From contig SDUX01000004.1 of the NCBI GenBank assembly GCA_008729055.1, positions 5,472,559-5,536,558 on the forward strand: 64,000 bases of DNA. Reading direction: 5' to 3'. Every line of letters starts with the position of its first letter. The stretch's first letter is position 1. The notes under the pieces are model-generated. The model saw nothing but the letters and a program-made list of their open reading frames with translations, had not been told where the DNA came from and did no database searches. A program made the position numbers and the translations under genes. Origin of the DNA: Pyropia haitanensis. Taxonomy: Eukaryota; Rhodophyta; Bangiophyceae; Bangiales; Bangiaceae. Below are positions 23,709 through 35,522 of this stretch, piece after piece.

Positions 23709-25490
23709 ATGTTCTGTGACTTCACTTCTTTTTCTGGGGTAGGGGGCGCGCACTCGGGAGCTGCTGCTGTAAGCGTGCCGACGGTGCGACGGGCTGTGGT
23801 GGCCAAGAACGTGAACTCGACGGCGGCAAACGGGTGTGCCGACGCACGGGGTGCCGCGCCATGCAGTACTCCGGAGGGCGTGGCGGACGCGTGGGACATT
23901 CCGACGAACAATGGCGGGTGCGCTAATGGCGGTGGCCTTTCCATGCCAGTGGGCTTTGGTGGTGACGGTGATGTGAGTGGCCAGCCCCCGTCAGGAAGCG
24001 TCTGCCCCACGCCGCTCCTTGCGCCTCGTCCTGCGGTGGCTGCGGCCTCCCCTGTCACCCCTGCGTCTGTGATGTCTGACGTCTTCCGTGTGCCGGCGGT
24101 TACTGGCCAAGGCTCTCCACCGCGTGGTGCGCCACTGCCAGCTGTTCGTGGAGGAGCCATGTCTTCTTCCACCGCCACCACGGCTGTCAACGGTGATGCT
24201 GCTGGCGGTGTCAGGTGCGCCGCTCCCATCCCCAAGCGCAAGATTACCCGCAAGCGCCCGCGCAAGTCTGAGGCCGCTGCCGAGGCCGCCCGCTGGGCGC
24301 CTGCTATTGCCAGCCAGGACTTGGCCGGCACCACCGCCGCCGCCAGCCGCCGCATGAGCACTGAGGAACGGCAGCTGATGCTGCACAAACGCAAGCTTCG
24401 CAACCGCGCTTCCGCGGCCCGCTCTCGTGCGGTCGCCCGCACTGTTGTGGCGGACGTCGTGGGGGAGGTGGCGGCGCTAGAGGCGGCTGTGACGGCCGTG
24501 GGCGCTCGCGTTGAAGGGGTGGTGTCTGCCAACGCGGAGCTGCGACGCGAGAATGCGGAGCTGCGGGCGATGGTGGGTATGCTGCGGCAGACGGTGCAGG
24601 GGCAAGGAGGGATGGTGGTCGCAGCGGGAGCGGTTGGGGGGCACTCTGCTTGTGCTTCGTTGCCCGCCGAGCATGTCAAGATGAGCCTGTCGTCGCAGGT
24701 GGACGGGATGCCTTCCAAGCCTGCTCGCGGGAAGGAATTGTTGCCGGTGGCTGATGCAGATGGCGGGGCGCCCCAGCCAGTGAACCCGCCAGCAATCACA
24801 GTCGTCACGGCGCCCCCACCTCGGGTGTCGCGCACTGCGCAGCTGTCTCCTGCTTTGTGTGTGATGCCGCCTGCCGCGGCCGACAGTGGTGCTACTCCTC
24901 CGGTCTGCGGCGTCGATGGCCCGCAGTTGGTCGGGTCGGCCTGCCCGCCGCCGGCGCCCGTGGTGGTTTCCCATGCTACGTCGCTGGGTAGTACAACCCC
25001 GCAGCGCTCCTGTGCACTGCTGGTTGCAGCTCCACCGCCACTCCTTCCGTCGGCCCCCCCTCCCGCGCCCGTCCCGTCCACGTCGGCATCTACTTCACCT
25101 CCCAAAACTGCTTCCCCGCTGCCTCTGAATGAACCCGAAGCCACTGCACTGGTCTCGACAGGCGCTTACCAATACGAAGACGATGCGCTGCTGCCGCCAG
25201 AATTGCTAGAGCAGCTGGCACTATCGGTTGACCAGGCCCCCGCCGAGCCTGAGGCCGCTGCCAACGTCGATGCTCCCGGCGGCGCAGTGGTCGACGCCAA
25301 GCAAGAGGCGTTGCCCGTTACAGCTGCTACCACTGATACTGCTGGTGGACCTTACCCGTCGGGTCTACCGTTCAGTGCCAGCACCGCATCGTTGGATACG
25401 CTGTTTGCTTCCCTGGCGGACGGGGGCCCGCGCCCTTTTTCGCTACCCCGGACGGCCTCGATGCTTCGCATGTACACGTGGACGGCCTGA
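23709..25490 (+). CDS. bZIP transcription factor
   Basis: Intronless, 593 residues from ATG 23709 (MFCDFTSFSGVGGAHSG). The open frame extends upstream, but this is the first Met before protein-like, lower-Arg sequence. A basic stretch (PKRKITRKRPRKSE, about residue 175) precedes the bZIP at about 215-300: ERQLMLHKRKLRNRASAARS then R, i.e. the DNA-contact N-x7-R signature, followed by a coiled coil (VADVVGEVAALEAAV ... ENAELRAMVGMLRQTV). The rest is Pro/Ala/Ser/Val-rich and probably disordered, with an acidic patch (YEDDALLPPELLEQL, ~480) that could be an activation segment. Target genes cannot be inferred. Base composition is more balanced than in neighbouring DNA. Confidence 0.9.
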   Translation: MFCDFTSFSGVGGAHSGAAAVSVPTVRRAVVAKNVNSTAANGCADARGAAPCSTPEGVADAWDIPTNNGGCANGGGLSMPVGFGGDGDVSGQPPSGSVCPTPLLAPRPAVAAASPVTPASVMSDVFRVPAVTGQGSPPRGAPLPAVRGGAMSSSTATTAVNGDAAGGVRCAAPIPKRKITRKRPRKSEAAAEAARWAPAIASQDLAGTTAAASRRMSTEERQLMLHKRKLRNRASAARSRAVARTVVADVVGEVAALEAAVTAVGARVEGVVSANAELRRENAELRAMVGMLRQTVQGQGGMVVAAGAVGGHSACASLPAEHVKMSLSSQVDGMPSKPARGKELLPVADADGGAPQPVNPPAITVVTAPPPRVSRTAQLSPALCVMPPAAADSGATPPVCGVDGPQLVGSACPPPAPVVVSHATSLGSTTPQRSCALLVAAPPPLLPSAPPPAPVPSTSASTSPPKTASPLPLNEPEATALVSTGAYQYEDDALLPPELLEQLALSVDQAPAEPEAAANVDAPGGAVVDAKQEALPVTAATTDTAGGPYPSGLPFSASTASLDTLFASLADGGPRPFSLPRTASMLRMYTWTA

Positions 25491-26155
25491 GCGGGGTGGG
25501 TAGTGGCGCAACCCGATTGGCGCCCACATTGGGACGGTAGTGGTGATGATTGGGGAAATAGCTGTGTGAGAGGGGGAGGATGCCTCGCGGGCCTCGTATG
25601 CTCGCACGGGGGAGAAGCTGCCGGTGGGGGGGGGGGCACTGGCGGTGAGGTGTCGGAGGTGCCGCTCTTGTTTTTGTACTGCCGCTCCCGCGCCGGGGCA
25701 GGAGGGGGGCGCCCCGCGCGCCCCCGACCCAACCCAGCCCGGCTGGCCGCCCGCCGCGGAGGGCGTGCGGCGGGTGCGTCCGCCGCCGCTGGCTCAGCTG
25801 GCCGCCCCCCACCCCACGCACCTCCCTGCCAGTACGCCCAAAGAAGACGGGGCGGTAGGGGGAGTGCCCGCCGCCCGCCGCCCGCCGCGAGGCGTGAGGC
25901 AGGCGCCGCCCGCCGCGGGCGCCCCATCCGCGACACGCCCACCCGACGCACGCCCGCGAGCACGACAGTAAAACGGGGGCGACCGCGGCAACGCCCGTCG
26001 CCTGCCGCCGGCCGCGCGCGCCGCAACCGGTGCACGCCCACGCGGCGCACGCCCCGCCAGGAACACGCCCAAACACAGAAAAAAAAAAAGGGCGACGGGG
26101 GGGGGACGAGTGCCCGCCACCCGCCGCCCAGCCCAAAACCGTACACCCTCCCGCT
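25491..26155. other. Convergent 3' spacer
   Basis: Lies between the ends of the plus-strand bZIP gene and the minus-strand gene ending at 26156. GC-rich, Pro/Arg-type triplets, an A11-12 run near 26080. No gene or structured RNA seen. Confidence 0.4.
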
Positions 26156-28886
26156 CTACAGCAGCGTAAACGTAAACTCCTGGCGGCTGGGCAGCGCCAG
26201 GACCACATCCCGTACAAGGACCTCCCCCCACCCTCCCCCCCCCCCCCCCCCGTCTCCCCCGCCCCCCCCCCCCCGCCTCCCCAGACCGCAGCACCGCCCC
26301 CCCCACCGCCGCGAGCCGCACCTCCACCACCAACCCCCCGGGGGGCGGCCGCAAGCACTCGACGAGCACGTCCACGCGGTGCGCCTGGAACTGTAACCGC
26401 GGGTCGAGGCGCCCCCGCGCGGCGCGCCCCCCACCCCCCGCCGCGCGCACGCACAGCCGCCACTTGCAGCCGGCAAAGAGGAGCGTGCCGACGGGCTTCC
26501 ACCCCGACGACAGCGCCGACGCGGCGACGATGGAAAAGACCGCGGCGGTGGAGCGGGCGCGGCCGGCGGCGGCGCCGCCGGGGGCGGCGGGCGGCACGCC
26601 GGAGGGGGGGGGGGGACCCGCCCGCCGACGCCCGCGGTCGGGTGCGGGAGGGGGGGGGGCGGGGGGGCGTACCCGCCGCCGCCGCCGCCGCCGCTACCAC
26701 CAACGCCGCCGCCGACGCCGCCGCCGACGCCGGGCGGCGGCACGAGCGACGGGAAGGTCGGCAGCGTCGGCGCGGTGGGAAAGCTCCCCGACCGGTGCGG
26801 CGACGCGCCGCGGGCGCCGTCGGGGGTGCCGCCGGCGGCGGCCCAGCCGCCGCCGCCGCGCGGCGGGGTGGCCGGGATGAAGGGCGACGACGGCGCCGAC
26901 GGCGACGCCGCCGCGGGGCTGCCGGGCGGGGACGCCGTGCCCGACGAGGCCGACTCGGCGTCGCTGTCCGCGGTGGCGGCGGCCCAGCCGTCGCCGTCGG
27001 CGGCGGCGGCGGCGGCGGCCGCCGCCGCGTCGGCCGCCGCCGCCAGCGGCAGCAGCCCGGCGGGCAGCGGCAGCAGCGCGCCGCCGTCAAGGCCGCCCGC
27101 CCCATCCTCCCCCTCGTCGCTGGTCGTCGTGTCGCCACCGCCGCCGCGGCCATTGCCCGTCGCCCCCGCCGCCGGCGGGGCGTCGCCATTCGCGCGGCCC
27201 GCCGCGGCGGCCCAGCCGCCACTCACCCGCGCGGCGGAGCGGGCGTGGAGGCGCGCCATCTCGTCCACCTCGGTCGACGTGCCCGACGCGCCCTCGTCGC
27301 CCGACGCAGCCGCCGCTCGCGCCGCCGCGGCCGCACGCCAGCGCGAGCGCCGCCCGCCGCCCGCCGCCGCCCACCGCCCCGCCACCTCCATCACCCGCAT
27401 CGTCGTCCGCGCGGCCGCCGCGACGGGCGCCCAGTCGGGTACGCCCGCGGCAAGGTCCACGCCGGGCACCGCCGGGTCGAGGATGACCAGCCGCGGCCGC
27501 GCGGCGGGCGGGGGGGGCCGCGGCGCCGCCGCCGCCGCGACGCGCGCCGAGGGGAACGCGTCCCAACTGAGCGTCAGGACGCCGGGCACGCCGCCGTCGC
27601 CCTCCTCCCCGTCCTCGTCGACGCCGTCGTCAAGGTCGCCGTCGTAGCCGCCGCCGTGGCCACCCAGCGGCGGCGCATCGGCCACAGACAGCAGACGGAG
27701 GAAGCGGTAAAAGAGGCGGCAGAGGACCGCCTCGGTCATGGCGGCGGACGGGCCGGTCCAGGCGGCAACGCCGTCCCCCCCCCCCCCCCCCCTCCCCCCC
27801 CACTGGCGCGTCCGCCCCCTCCCCCCCGTCCTCATGAAACGCCGACAGCATGACCAGCTCCAGGCCGAGGTTGCCCAGCCCCGCCGCGCCCGCGCCGAGC
27901 GCCCCCCCCCCCCACACCTAGGCCAGCCGCGCCGCCCGCGGGTACCCCCCCCCTGCGCGGCCAGCCACGCCGTCCGCGCCACCGCCCCGCCGCCCGCCGC
28001 CCGCCGCCCACCGGTCGCGCGCGGCGGCGGCGGCGGCGCCCCCCCGCGGCGGCAGGCTGCTGCCGCCGCGCGGGAGCACCCCGCCGACAGTGGCCGACAG
28101 GAGGACCTCCTCGTGCTCGCCGGTCGCCGCCGAGTCGGCCCGCCCGCCCCGCTGGCCACCCCCGCCGCCGCCGCCGCTGCCGCTGCCGCCGCCGCCGCCG
28201 CCGCGCGGGACGGGGCGCCGCGGCGGCACGCCGCCGCCGCCCCCACCCGCCACGCCCGCGGCGGCGGCTGCGGCGGCGGCGGCGGCCGCCGCCGCACCGC
28301 CGCCGCCGCCGGCCCAGGCGCCAATCGGGACGCTCACCACCACCGCCTCTCCACCGTCGTCCACCTCACTACCCCAGACGCGCACGCCGCCGCCGCCGCG
28401 CGCGAGCAGCCGCCACAGCGCCGCACGGTACTCGTCGCCCAGCGCCGCGACGTACGCGTCGACGAGCACAACGACGCGGAGGCCCGGCACCCCCCCCCCG
28501 GCCCGTCTTCATCACCGCCGCCCGAACCGCCGCCGCCGCCGCCGCCGCTGGCGCCGTGCCCCCCCTCCGAGCCGCCATCGGAAGCGGCGGCGGCGGCGCT
28601 CCCCCCCACCCCCCCCCCAACCCCCCCTGCCGCCGCCGCCGCCGCCGACGCCCGGTGGCGGCGGCGGCGGCACCGCCCCCGCCGCCACCGCCGTGCGCCG
28701 GCCGTACGCGCACACGGGCAGCACCGCCCGCGCGGGGAGGAGGCGGGAGAGCGCGCCGGTGGAGAGAATGGCCGCCCGGAAGGCAGCGAGCGCGGCGGCG
28801 CACGCGGCAAGGTCCGCGGGGGGGGGCGGGAGAGGCGCGCGACGCGGGTGAGGGGGAGGGGGTGAGGCGACGCAGGGGGGGGGCAA
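26156..28886 (-). CDS. Frame-broken gene with weak nucleotidyltransferase-fold (Utp22/NOL6-like) signatures
   Basis: Protein-like minus-strand blocks occur in order but in different frames: ADLAACAAALAAFRAAI (~28,800), VVVLVDAYVAALGDEYRAAL (~28,460), LGNLGLELVMLSAFHEDGG (~27,880), MTEAVLCRLFYRFLRLLSVA (~27,735), RLVILDPAVPGVDLAAGVPD then WAPVAAAARTTMRVME (~27,480-27,390), SSGWKPVGTLLFAGCKWRL (~26,500), VLVRDVVLALPSRQEFTFTL ending at TAG 26156. The LDP...V-L-A-V...AR..M block resembles the post-catalytic part of Nrap/Utp22/NOL6 pre-rRNA processing proteins; terminal uridylyltransferases are an alternative. The last ~300 codons match neither. Switches fall at C/G runs (near 26235, 26605, 27775), so indels or introns are involved. 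The start is unknown; a possible exon with LTAAQLYSAAQPPR lies near 29,150. Confidence 0.35.
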
Positions 28887-29282
28887 TGACGGGGGGCGGG
28901 GGGGGGGGGGGGGGGGTGGGAGGGGGAGGGGGAGGGGGGATGACCCCGAGTGGGGATGGACGCGGGGGGGGGAGGGTGGGCGAGCAGGGGGGGGAGAGCG
29001 GCAGCCGAGGGGTGGGGGGGGGGGGAGGGGGGGAGGGAGGGGGGTGGAAACAGCAACGGGGGATGTGCGCGAGAACGGGCGGCGGTGGAAAAAGCGGCGG
29101 GGGATGGGGGCACACCCGAGGGGGCTGCGCGGCCGAATAGAGCTGGGCCGCGGTCAACGCGGCTGGCGGGGGGCGGCGCGGGGAGGACCGAGCGCCGACC
29201 CGCAGCCGCCGCCGCGGGTGGCCACCGTCGCCAACGCCGCGCCCACCGCCACCACCACCGCCACCGCCGCCGCCCTCACGGC

Positions 29283-29318
<36 letters not shown>

Positions 29319-29644
29319 CACCACTGTTCGACCTCACCAAAATACTACGCTTTTTGAAAATCAAAGCAACGTGCTAAAAATATGAGTAGTCCAGGAGAAC
29401 AACCCACGCCGGGCCCCCCCACAGAACCCGTAAGGCTCGGGACGCTCACACAAACTGTGCTCTCTAGAGGGCCAACGTGAAAGATGTTCGATGCTTCTCA
29501 GTAAAGATCAAATTGTGTACAATTCGCGTATCGCGGAACAATCGGAGTGAGCCGACGACCGCCCTCTCGGCAGCGACGGCCCGCGCGCCAAGCCACACGA
29601 CTGTTGGCTGTGGCGGCCAGACCTTTATGGTGCTTCATCTGTAC

Positions 29645-29738
29645 AAAAAGTGGATGTTGACGGTACGTAAAGGTGTATGAATTCGCTGCCTGGACCAATG
29701 GATCCCACACCTGCACGTCCGCGCAACATCCACTTTTT
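29645..29738. repeat. Long imperfect hairpin with 15-bp perfect outer stem
   Basis: AAAAAGTGGATGTTG (29645-29659) is the exact inverse of CAACATCCACTTTTT (29724-29738). The pairing continues inward with interruptions (ACGT, AGGTGT and GA/TC blocks), giving an arm of almost 40 nt and a short loop. Could be a MITE core or a precursor of a small RNA. Confidence 0.7.
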
Positions 29739-31014
29739 GGCGGACGCACAATAAAGGCCTGCATGGGAGAGGCTGGTCTTTCCGTCAAGCGCAGCCGTCC
29801 AGGCCTCGTACGAGCGCCACATTTGTTGCCACAGATCCCGCTTCAGCAGGTAATCAGACTGGCGGAAGGGTGGGGGGAGTGCCAGATGCGTCGGCATGTT
29901 GGGTAGAGATGGGTCTATTGGTGGTCCTGTGTGGTGTTCGGATGGGCGAGACGGCAAGCGACGGTGAGCCAAGGTGATCCGCGGCGAGCGATGGCGATCG
30001 ACCACGGCGCTGTGGTGCTTGAAGGGAGCTTCAGCAAAAGCCTGTTTTGACTGTTGTGGGGCCCGCAGACGAGTCCACAGACTTTTTCCGGGATGGCTGT
30101 GGAACGAGTTTTCGCTCGGATTTTGCGGATCCGCAGTGGACCAAATGCAAAGCTTTGCGGAGCATAGCGCGGCTCTCGAGTGGATCAGCCAACCACCACT
30201 CAGCACGCGTGGTGCCCTCGGTCACAAGCCAATCAGTACTCTTTAAAGGCCCGGCGGCTTCCAGTGAGATTGCGCGTTCTGAGGCCTCATCCGCAGGTTT
30301 TTTGTGGATTCCACAATTTTCTGCGGGGTGTTTTTGACAGCTGCTGTGGGGCGCACAGGACGGTGACGGTCGGGCGACATACACCCTACTGTTTGACATA
30401 CTCTTGTAGCTCTGCTCTCGGTGCTTCACGTAATGGTCGTACGCAGGGTATATGTCGACCGACTACACGACCACCGGAGATAGGCAAAAAAAAATAGAGA
30501 ATTGAGGGCTTCGGCATGTCATGTGGGTCGGTGGCGTGGGTCGGGGACACGTTTCTGCCACGTTGAGCCTTTGACCCTTATATGACGACCCATAATTGGC
30601 TATCCGCCCCCCCGTACCCACGTCAGATACCGGTCGGACTGCACTTCCCGCGGCGTGCTTCGCGCCACCCCAACACGTATTTAGATAATGGGTGCGCGCG
30701 CGGCCAGATACTTTCTGGCTGACGGCTGCCACCAGAGCAGCACCGCCGCCGTCTGGACGCCCTCTGCTGAGAGCTGTCCACCATGCTGTGGCGCTCCTTT
30801 GTGTACGCTTGCTTCCGCGGCCTGGTAGGTCGCCCAGATGCGGCCGCGCTGTGCTGCCATACACGTCCTTGCGCGGCTAGTACCCAGGGGTACGGGCGGC
30901 CACAGCGGCCCATCTAAACGCGGTATGGGCTGTCAGTCCCAGACGCAGCACTCACAAGTAAAGTGTACAACAAATGCCCTTTCGAGCGACACGTTTGCAA
31001 CTTAGGGCAGCGCG

Positions 31015-31163
31015 AGAGATCTCACGAATACTCTCGGTCCGTGACAACTCACCCCGTTCTTGTCACGGACTCATCTCACGTGAGATCTCTGTGAGATCGT
31101 TTTGGAGGTAGTAGTCCCCTGTTTGTAATGAATTTGGTGCCACGTTGTCGCAAACGATCTCAC
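31015..31163. repeat. Nested and overlapping inverted repeats
   Basis: Three perfect stems: AGAGATCTCACG (31015-31026) with CGTGAGATCTCT (31079-31090); inside it GTCCGTGACAA (31037-31047) with TTGTCACGGAC (31060-31070); and GTGAGATCGTTT (31091-31102) with AAACGATCTCAC (31152-31163). The core GTGAGATC/GATCTCAC recurs in the first and third pairs. Non-coding; looks like a small palindromic mobile-element remnant or a structured regulatory DNA. Confidence 0.8.
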
Positions 31164-32381
31164 GGGCGGGTTGTAAAAACCCTCTAATGTTGGGGAGCAT
31201 CGTACCATGAGAGGGGGCCCACAAACGAGTGCGCAACCCGCAAACACGATTTCGTGCCGATTCCTGAACCTCCCTTCAAGCATCACTGCGCGGGCGAGGC
31301 GACCAGTGGGGCGTAGGTAACTACTTGTCAAGTCCATTACATTGCGGTGAGCTTCCCTCTTGTACGTGGCACTGAGCGGCATCAATCAGAGCGAGATTGG
31401 TCCAGCGGCTCTTCCCCCGACTAACGGGATCCACCTCCTGCGTGTAGCGCGGTGGGGTGCCCCCGCCCGAAAAACGGTTCGTGGAGGGGAGGATGTGTCG
31501 GCGGTCCACTCGTGGACCACACCGCGTCCTCAACAGACACCGACCACGCTCGAGGACCTGCTCTTTCCTTCCGTCTGGGTCCCCTCTGGCGGCGCGCGTG
31601 CCGCCGTCACGCGGGCGTGGTATCCGCGCGATTGTTCCGCTTGTACGCGCAGGCACAAGCTGGCAGCACCTGGTCCGCAAGGCGCTGGCTCCAATCCTTG
31701 CTCGCCTCGTCCAACTCGACAGCCCTTCTTGGACCGCCCAACAGTTGATGACAGTGTTTTTCCTCTGCTCCAGTGCGCGCACTGGACCGCCGCGCCTGCC
31801 TGACGGCCACAGCTGCTGCATGCATGGCCGAGGTGACCCCATGACTTTCACTGCAGGTCAGGAGGCGTCCCCTGGGGGCCCTATCCCGCCCGCCCCCGCC
31901 CGGCCTCGCCTGTACGCGTGTTGCTGAACCGCCCTTTCTTTCCCGCCAGTCCCCCTGCAGGTGGCTGTTCGTTGCAGCGCGCTCTCCCAGCCCAGCCGAC
32001 AGTTCCCGAACCCAACCACAGGTGTCGCGGGTCAGTGGTACCCTGACATTGCGGAGGTGGCCAGTACCTCCTCCTCTCCCGTGGCATACTCGCGCGGCTG
32101 GCTCTCCCTCTGTCGCTACACCCATTTGCGGCGTGCCATCGGGCGCGCCTCGGGTGCGATAAGGACTGCGCACCGCGTCGAGTCGCGGTCAACCCGTGCA
32201 ACGTGCGCCTCTGGCTGTCGATCCGCGACGGTGTTGACGGCCGCCGCCTCTGCGCGTTACGACTGATCATCCGAGTTTGCTTTCCCCCTTTCCCCTCTTG
32301 TCCCCTCACCTTCCCCCCCGCCACTCTTCTGAGTCATCCCGGAGCCTGCTGCAGCGGCCGCGACCGTTGCATGCGGGCACA

Positions 32382-35057
32382 ATGACGCTTGACCCCCCCA
32401 CCCAGGGTGTCATCATCAATGTCATCGTGGGGACGGTGACGTCGCTGCTCGTGTTGATCTTGTTTGACTTTTTGCTGCGCGCCAAGCTACCGACCGTGTT
32501 TGAGTACCGCAAATACTTGCAGTACGTTTCCTGTGGGTTGGGGGGGGGGTGGGCTGATGTTGTGGCGATTGTGGTGGGGTGAGGTTATGCTTGTGTGAAG
32601 GTGGTGACGCTGCGGGGCTGCGGAAGGTGTGGTTGCTGCGGCGCGCTGCGTGGATGGGTGAGATGGTGGCAAGAGCCTGCGGCGTAACCGACATCCATGA
32701 CCGGTCTCGATGTGTCTGCCACCGAGGAACACGTTTGCTCACACGCTGTTGCCGTGCACCTTGCACTGCTGCTTCTTGTGCCCCGCTCTCCCTCCTTTCC
32801 CTCTATCGCCTCTGTCTCCCACAGGACGGAACGACCTGATGTGACGGACTACCTAGGCAATCGGGTGCAGGCGCTGCCGTCACCGCCGTCTGGGTTCCTG
32901 GGGTGGCTGCGCGGCGCTTGGAGCGTCAGACTGGATGAGCAGCTTGAAGAGTCCCATGGCCTGGATCAGGTCATGCATCTACGCTTTCTCCGCACGCAGC
33001 TGAAGCTGTTTTGTTTGATCGCCATTGTTTGTGTGTTCCTCTTTCCCGTCTACGGCACTGGGCCGTTCAAGGACCGGCCTGATGATGACGAGCTCAAGAC
33101 GCTTGGCCTCAAGATCGTGACGCTCTCCAACGTGGAAAGCACCGACGTCCGCCTATGGGCGACACTGCTGGCTGATGCCATGGTTACCGGCCTTGTCTGC
33201 TTCTTCATGTGGCGGGACTTCAAGGTGTATGCCGATTCTCGCCGGCGGTACCGCGCCTCCCGGAACAACCCGAGCAACTACGCGATTGTCGTGTTGGACA
33301 TTGAGGAGGACCATTGCTCGGAGCAGCAGGTGTTCGAGTACTGGGACAAGCTGTTCCCAGGCCAGATTGTGTCGGTGCACTACGTCCACAAGGACAAGAA
33401 GCTGGTGCAGAAGAAGGCTCGGTTTTGGAATGCCGTCACCCGCAGGGAGCGAGCTGAGTGGAGCATGGCCAAGGACCCCAAGCTGGCAGGCCAGCGCCCC
33501 ACCCACAAGGTTGGCATGTGCTCTTGCTGCAACCGGTCGGCGCAGGAGGTGGACTCCATTGAGCACTGGTCGGGCCAGCAGGCCCACTACTACGAGAAGG
33601 TTAACGCGTACCAGACGAGCAAGTTTGACAAGCACACTCCCTCCACCCGGTCGGCCATTGTAGTGTTTGCCACCCGTCGCGCTGCTGCGGACGCGGCGCA
33701 GACCAACTACGCGCGCTTCCAGACTTCGTGGAAGACTTCGCGTGCGGCGGAGCCCAAGGCGGTCAACTGGCCGTCGCTGGCGATCAAGGGCACCACGGTG
33801 GACTTGCGCAAGCTGGTCTCATTTATCCTGCTGATGCTGCTTACGTTCTTTTGGATTGTGCCTGTGACGTTCCTGCAGGGCATTGCGAACCTGGAATCCT
33901 TGGTCCAGCTGGACGCGTTTGCATGGTTGGACTTCATCGAGGACTTCGGCGAGCCGGTGCTCGGCCTCATCTCGGGCTACCTACCGCCACTCATCCTCGT
34001 TGCCTTCCTGGCCTTGATTCCCATCTTCATTCGCCTGCTGGTTGGCATCCAGCGGCAGCACTCTCTCGGCACGGTGGACGCGCTGCAGCGCAACTACTAC
34101 TTCAACTTTCTCGTGTTCAGCAACCTCATCTTCGTGGCCCTCACTGGGTCTGTGATTACGTACGCGAAACTGCTGATTGACGACCCAGGCTCGATTGTGA
34201 GCCTGCTGGCGAGCTCCATCCCCGGCCAGGCTACGTTCATGATCAACTTCATCCTCATTCTGGCACTGTCACAAGTGCCACTGAGCTTGTTGCAGCTGGG
34301 GCGCGTGATTTTGCGGTGGTTATTCCGCAAGTTCTTGTGCAAGACCACCCGCCAGTTGCGCAAGGCTGACGATGGAGGGTGCTTCTACCAGTACTTCCGC
34401 TTTTACGCGTGGGGCATGATTGTCTCTACGATGGGGCTCGTCTACTCGTCGATTGCGCCGTTGATTCCGGTCACCGCGATGCTCTACTTTTTCACCTCCT
34501 ACTGGGTGAACAAGTACACCCTCCTGTACACCATGAGGAATCCGTACGAGACGGGCGGCAAGATGATGAAGGGGGCCTTTACGGGCGTCATGATTGGGCT
34601 GCTGCTGAAGCTGCTGGTGATGGCTGGCGTGCTGGGCTTGAAGAAATCCCCCGTCCCCGCGGCGTTGGAGAGCATCCTGATCCTCCTCACCCTGTCGTTC
34701 ATGTACTTTGTGTACACCAACTACTTGAGGGTGGCCAAGCACGGGTCGGTGTTGCAGGTGGAGGAGAGCGTTGAGCGGGAGGGTATCCCTGACGCTGCCG
34801 CCGACTGGATCCCGCCGGCCTACGTGTCGCCTGGCTTCCAGCCACTGCCTGTCGAGGTGCCCAACCTCAATGGCGTGGAGGAGGTGAACGAGGAGGACTT
34901 TTATGCTGACGACGTGGAGATGGCGAAGGCAAGGACGGCGAATGGCAAGTCCGCCGGCACTGAGGAGGTCTCGGATGAGTTCATGCCTGCAGTGGGTGAG
35001 CCCATGCCCGTGGCTGTCATGGTCGACGGGGAAGCCCCCCCGCCCGCTCAGGTGTAG
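32382..35057 (+). CDS. CSC1/OSCA-like (DUF221) osmosensitive cation channel
   Basis: Two exons, 32382-32521 and 32825-35057, with a 303-nt intron (gtacgt...ccacag) splitting a Gln codon; 790 residues. Start MTLDPPTQGV is followed by TM1 (VIINVIVGTVTSLLVLILF), a conserved stretch (FLGWLRGAW, DQVMHLRFLR), TM2 (CLIAIVCVFLFPVYG) and TM3 (LWATLLADAMVTGLVCFFMW). A cytosolic RRM-like loop (YAIVVLDIEEDH ... AIVVFATRRAAADAAQ) precedes the multi-helix channel domain (FWIVPVTFLQGIANLESL; GYLPPLILVAFLALIP; YFNFLVFSNLIFVALTG; FFTSYWVNKYTLLYTMR). The tail is acidic. The family forms mechanically/hyperosmotically gated Ca2+-permeable channels in eukaryotic membranes. Intron phase, length and layout all fit, and codon use is less extreme than elsewhere. 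Confidence 0.95.
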
Positions 35058-35522
35058 TGTAGATATCGTCTCGTGGGCTCTTGTTATTATTCATACATGT
35101 CATTTCCGGACTTGGCTGTCTCTCTCTGCGGGTCTCATAATATAATACTCTTTTGCTTTACCCTGGCTGCGTGGATGCGTCTCGACTTCCTCTCTTGGCC
35201 CTGCTTGAATGGTACACGCCGTCACGGCGTGTACTGCCCGCATCCACAGTGCGCCGGGCCAAGGGAGGCGTGCAGGGAAGGCGGGGGGGACCAACGAGAG
35301 GGCAGAGGCGAGGGCGCGACAAGGACACTGCCTGTTAACCCATTGTCGCGTATGGCGTGGCAACGGTGCCGGTCCTTTGCACAGCACAAGAATCCACATT
35401 CTCGTCCACCCAACCAAGAGTACCCAGCTTGAACCTCTCTCACAACGATAGGACCAACGCAGCACAATCGGCGAACAGACGACAGCGAGTGTCACACACG
35501 GGCGGCCAGGGCACAGACGGCC

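Larger units (their letters stand above)
29330..32381. other. Low-GC gene-free island upstream of the CSC1 gene
   Basis: About 3 kb of clearly lower GC between GC-rich flanks. No ORF resembles a known protein. It holds strong inverted repeats at 29645-29738 and 31015-31163 and a weak duplicated phrase (ttttgactgttgtggggcccgc near 30045 versus ttttgacagctgctgtgggg near 30331). The right end must include the CSC1 promoter. Confidence 0.5.
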
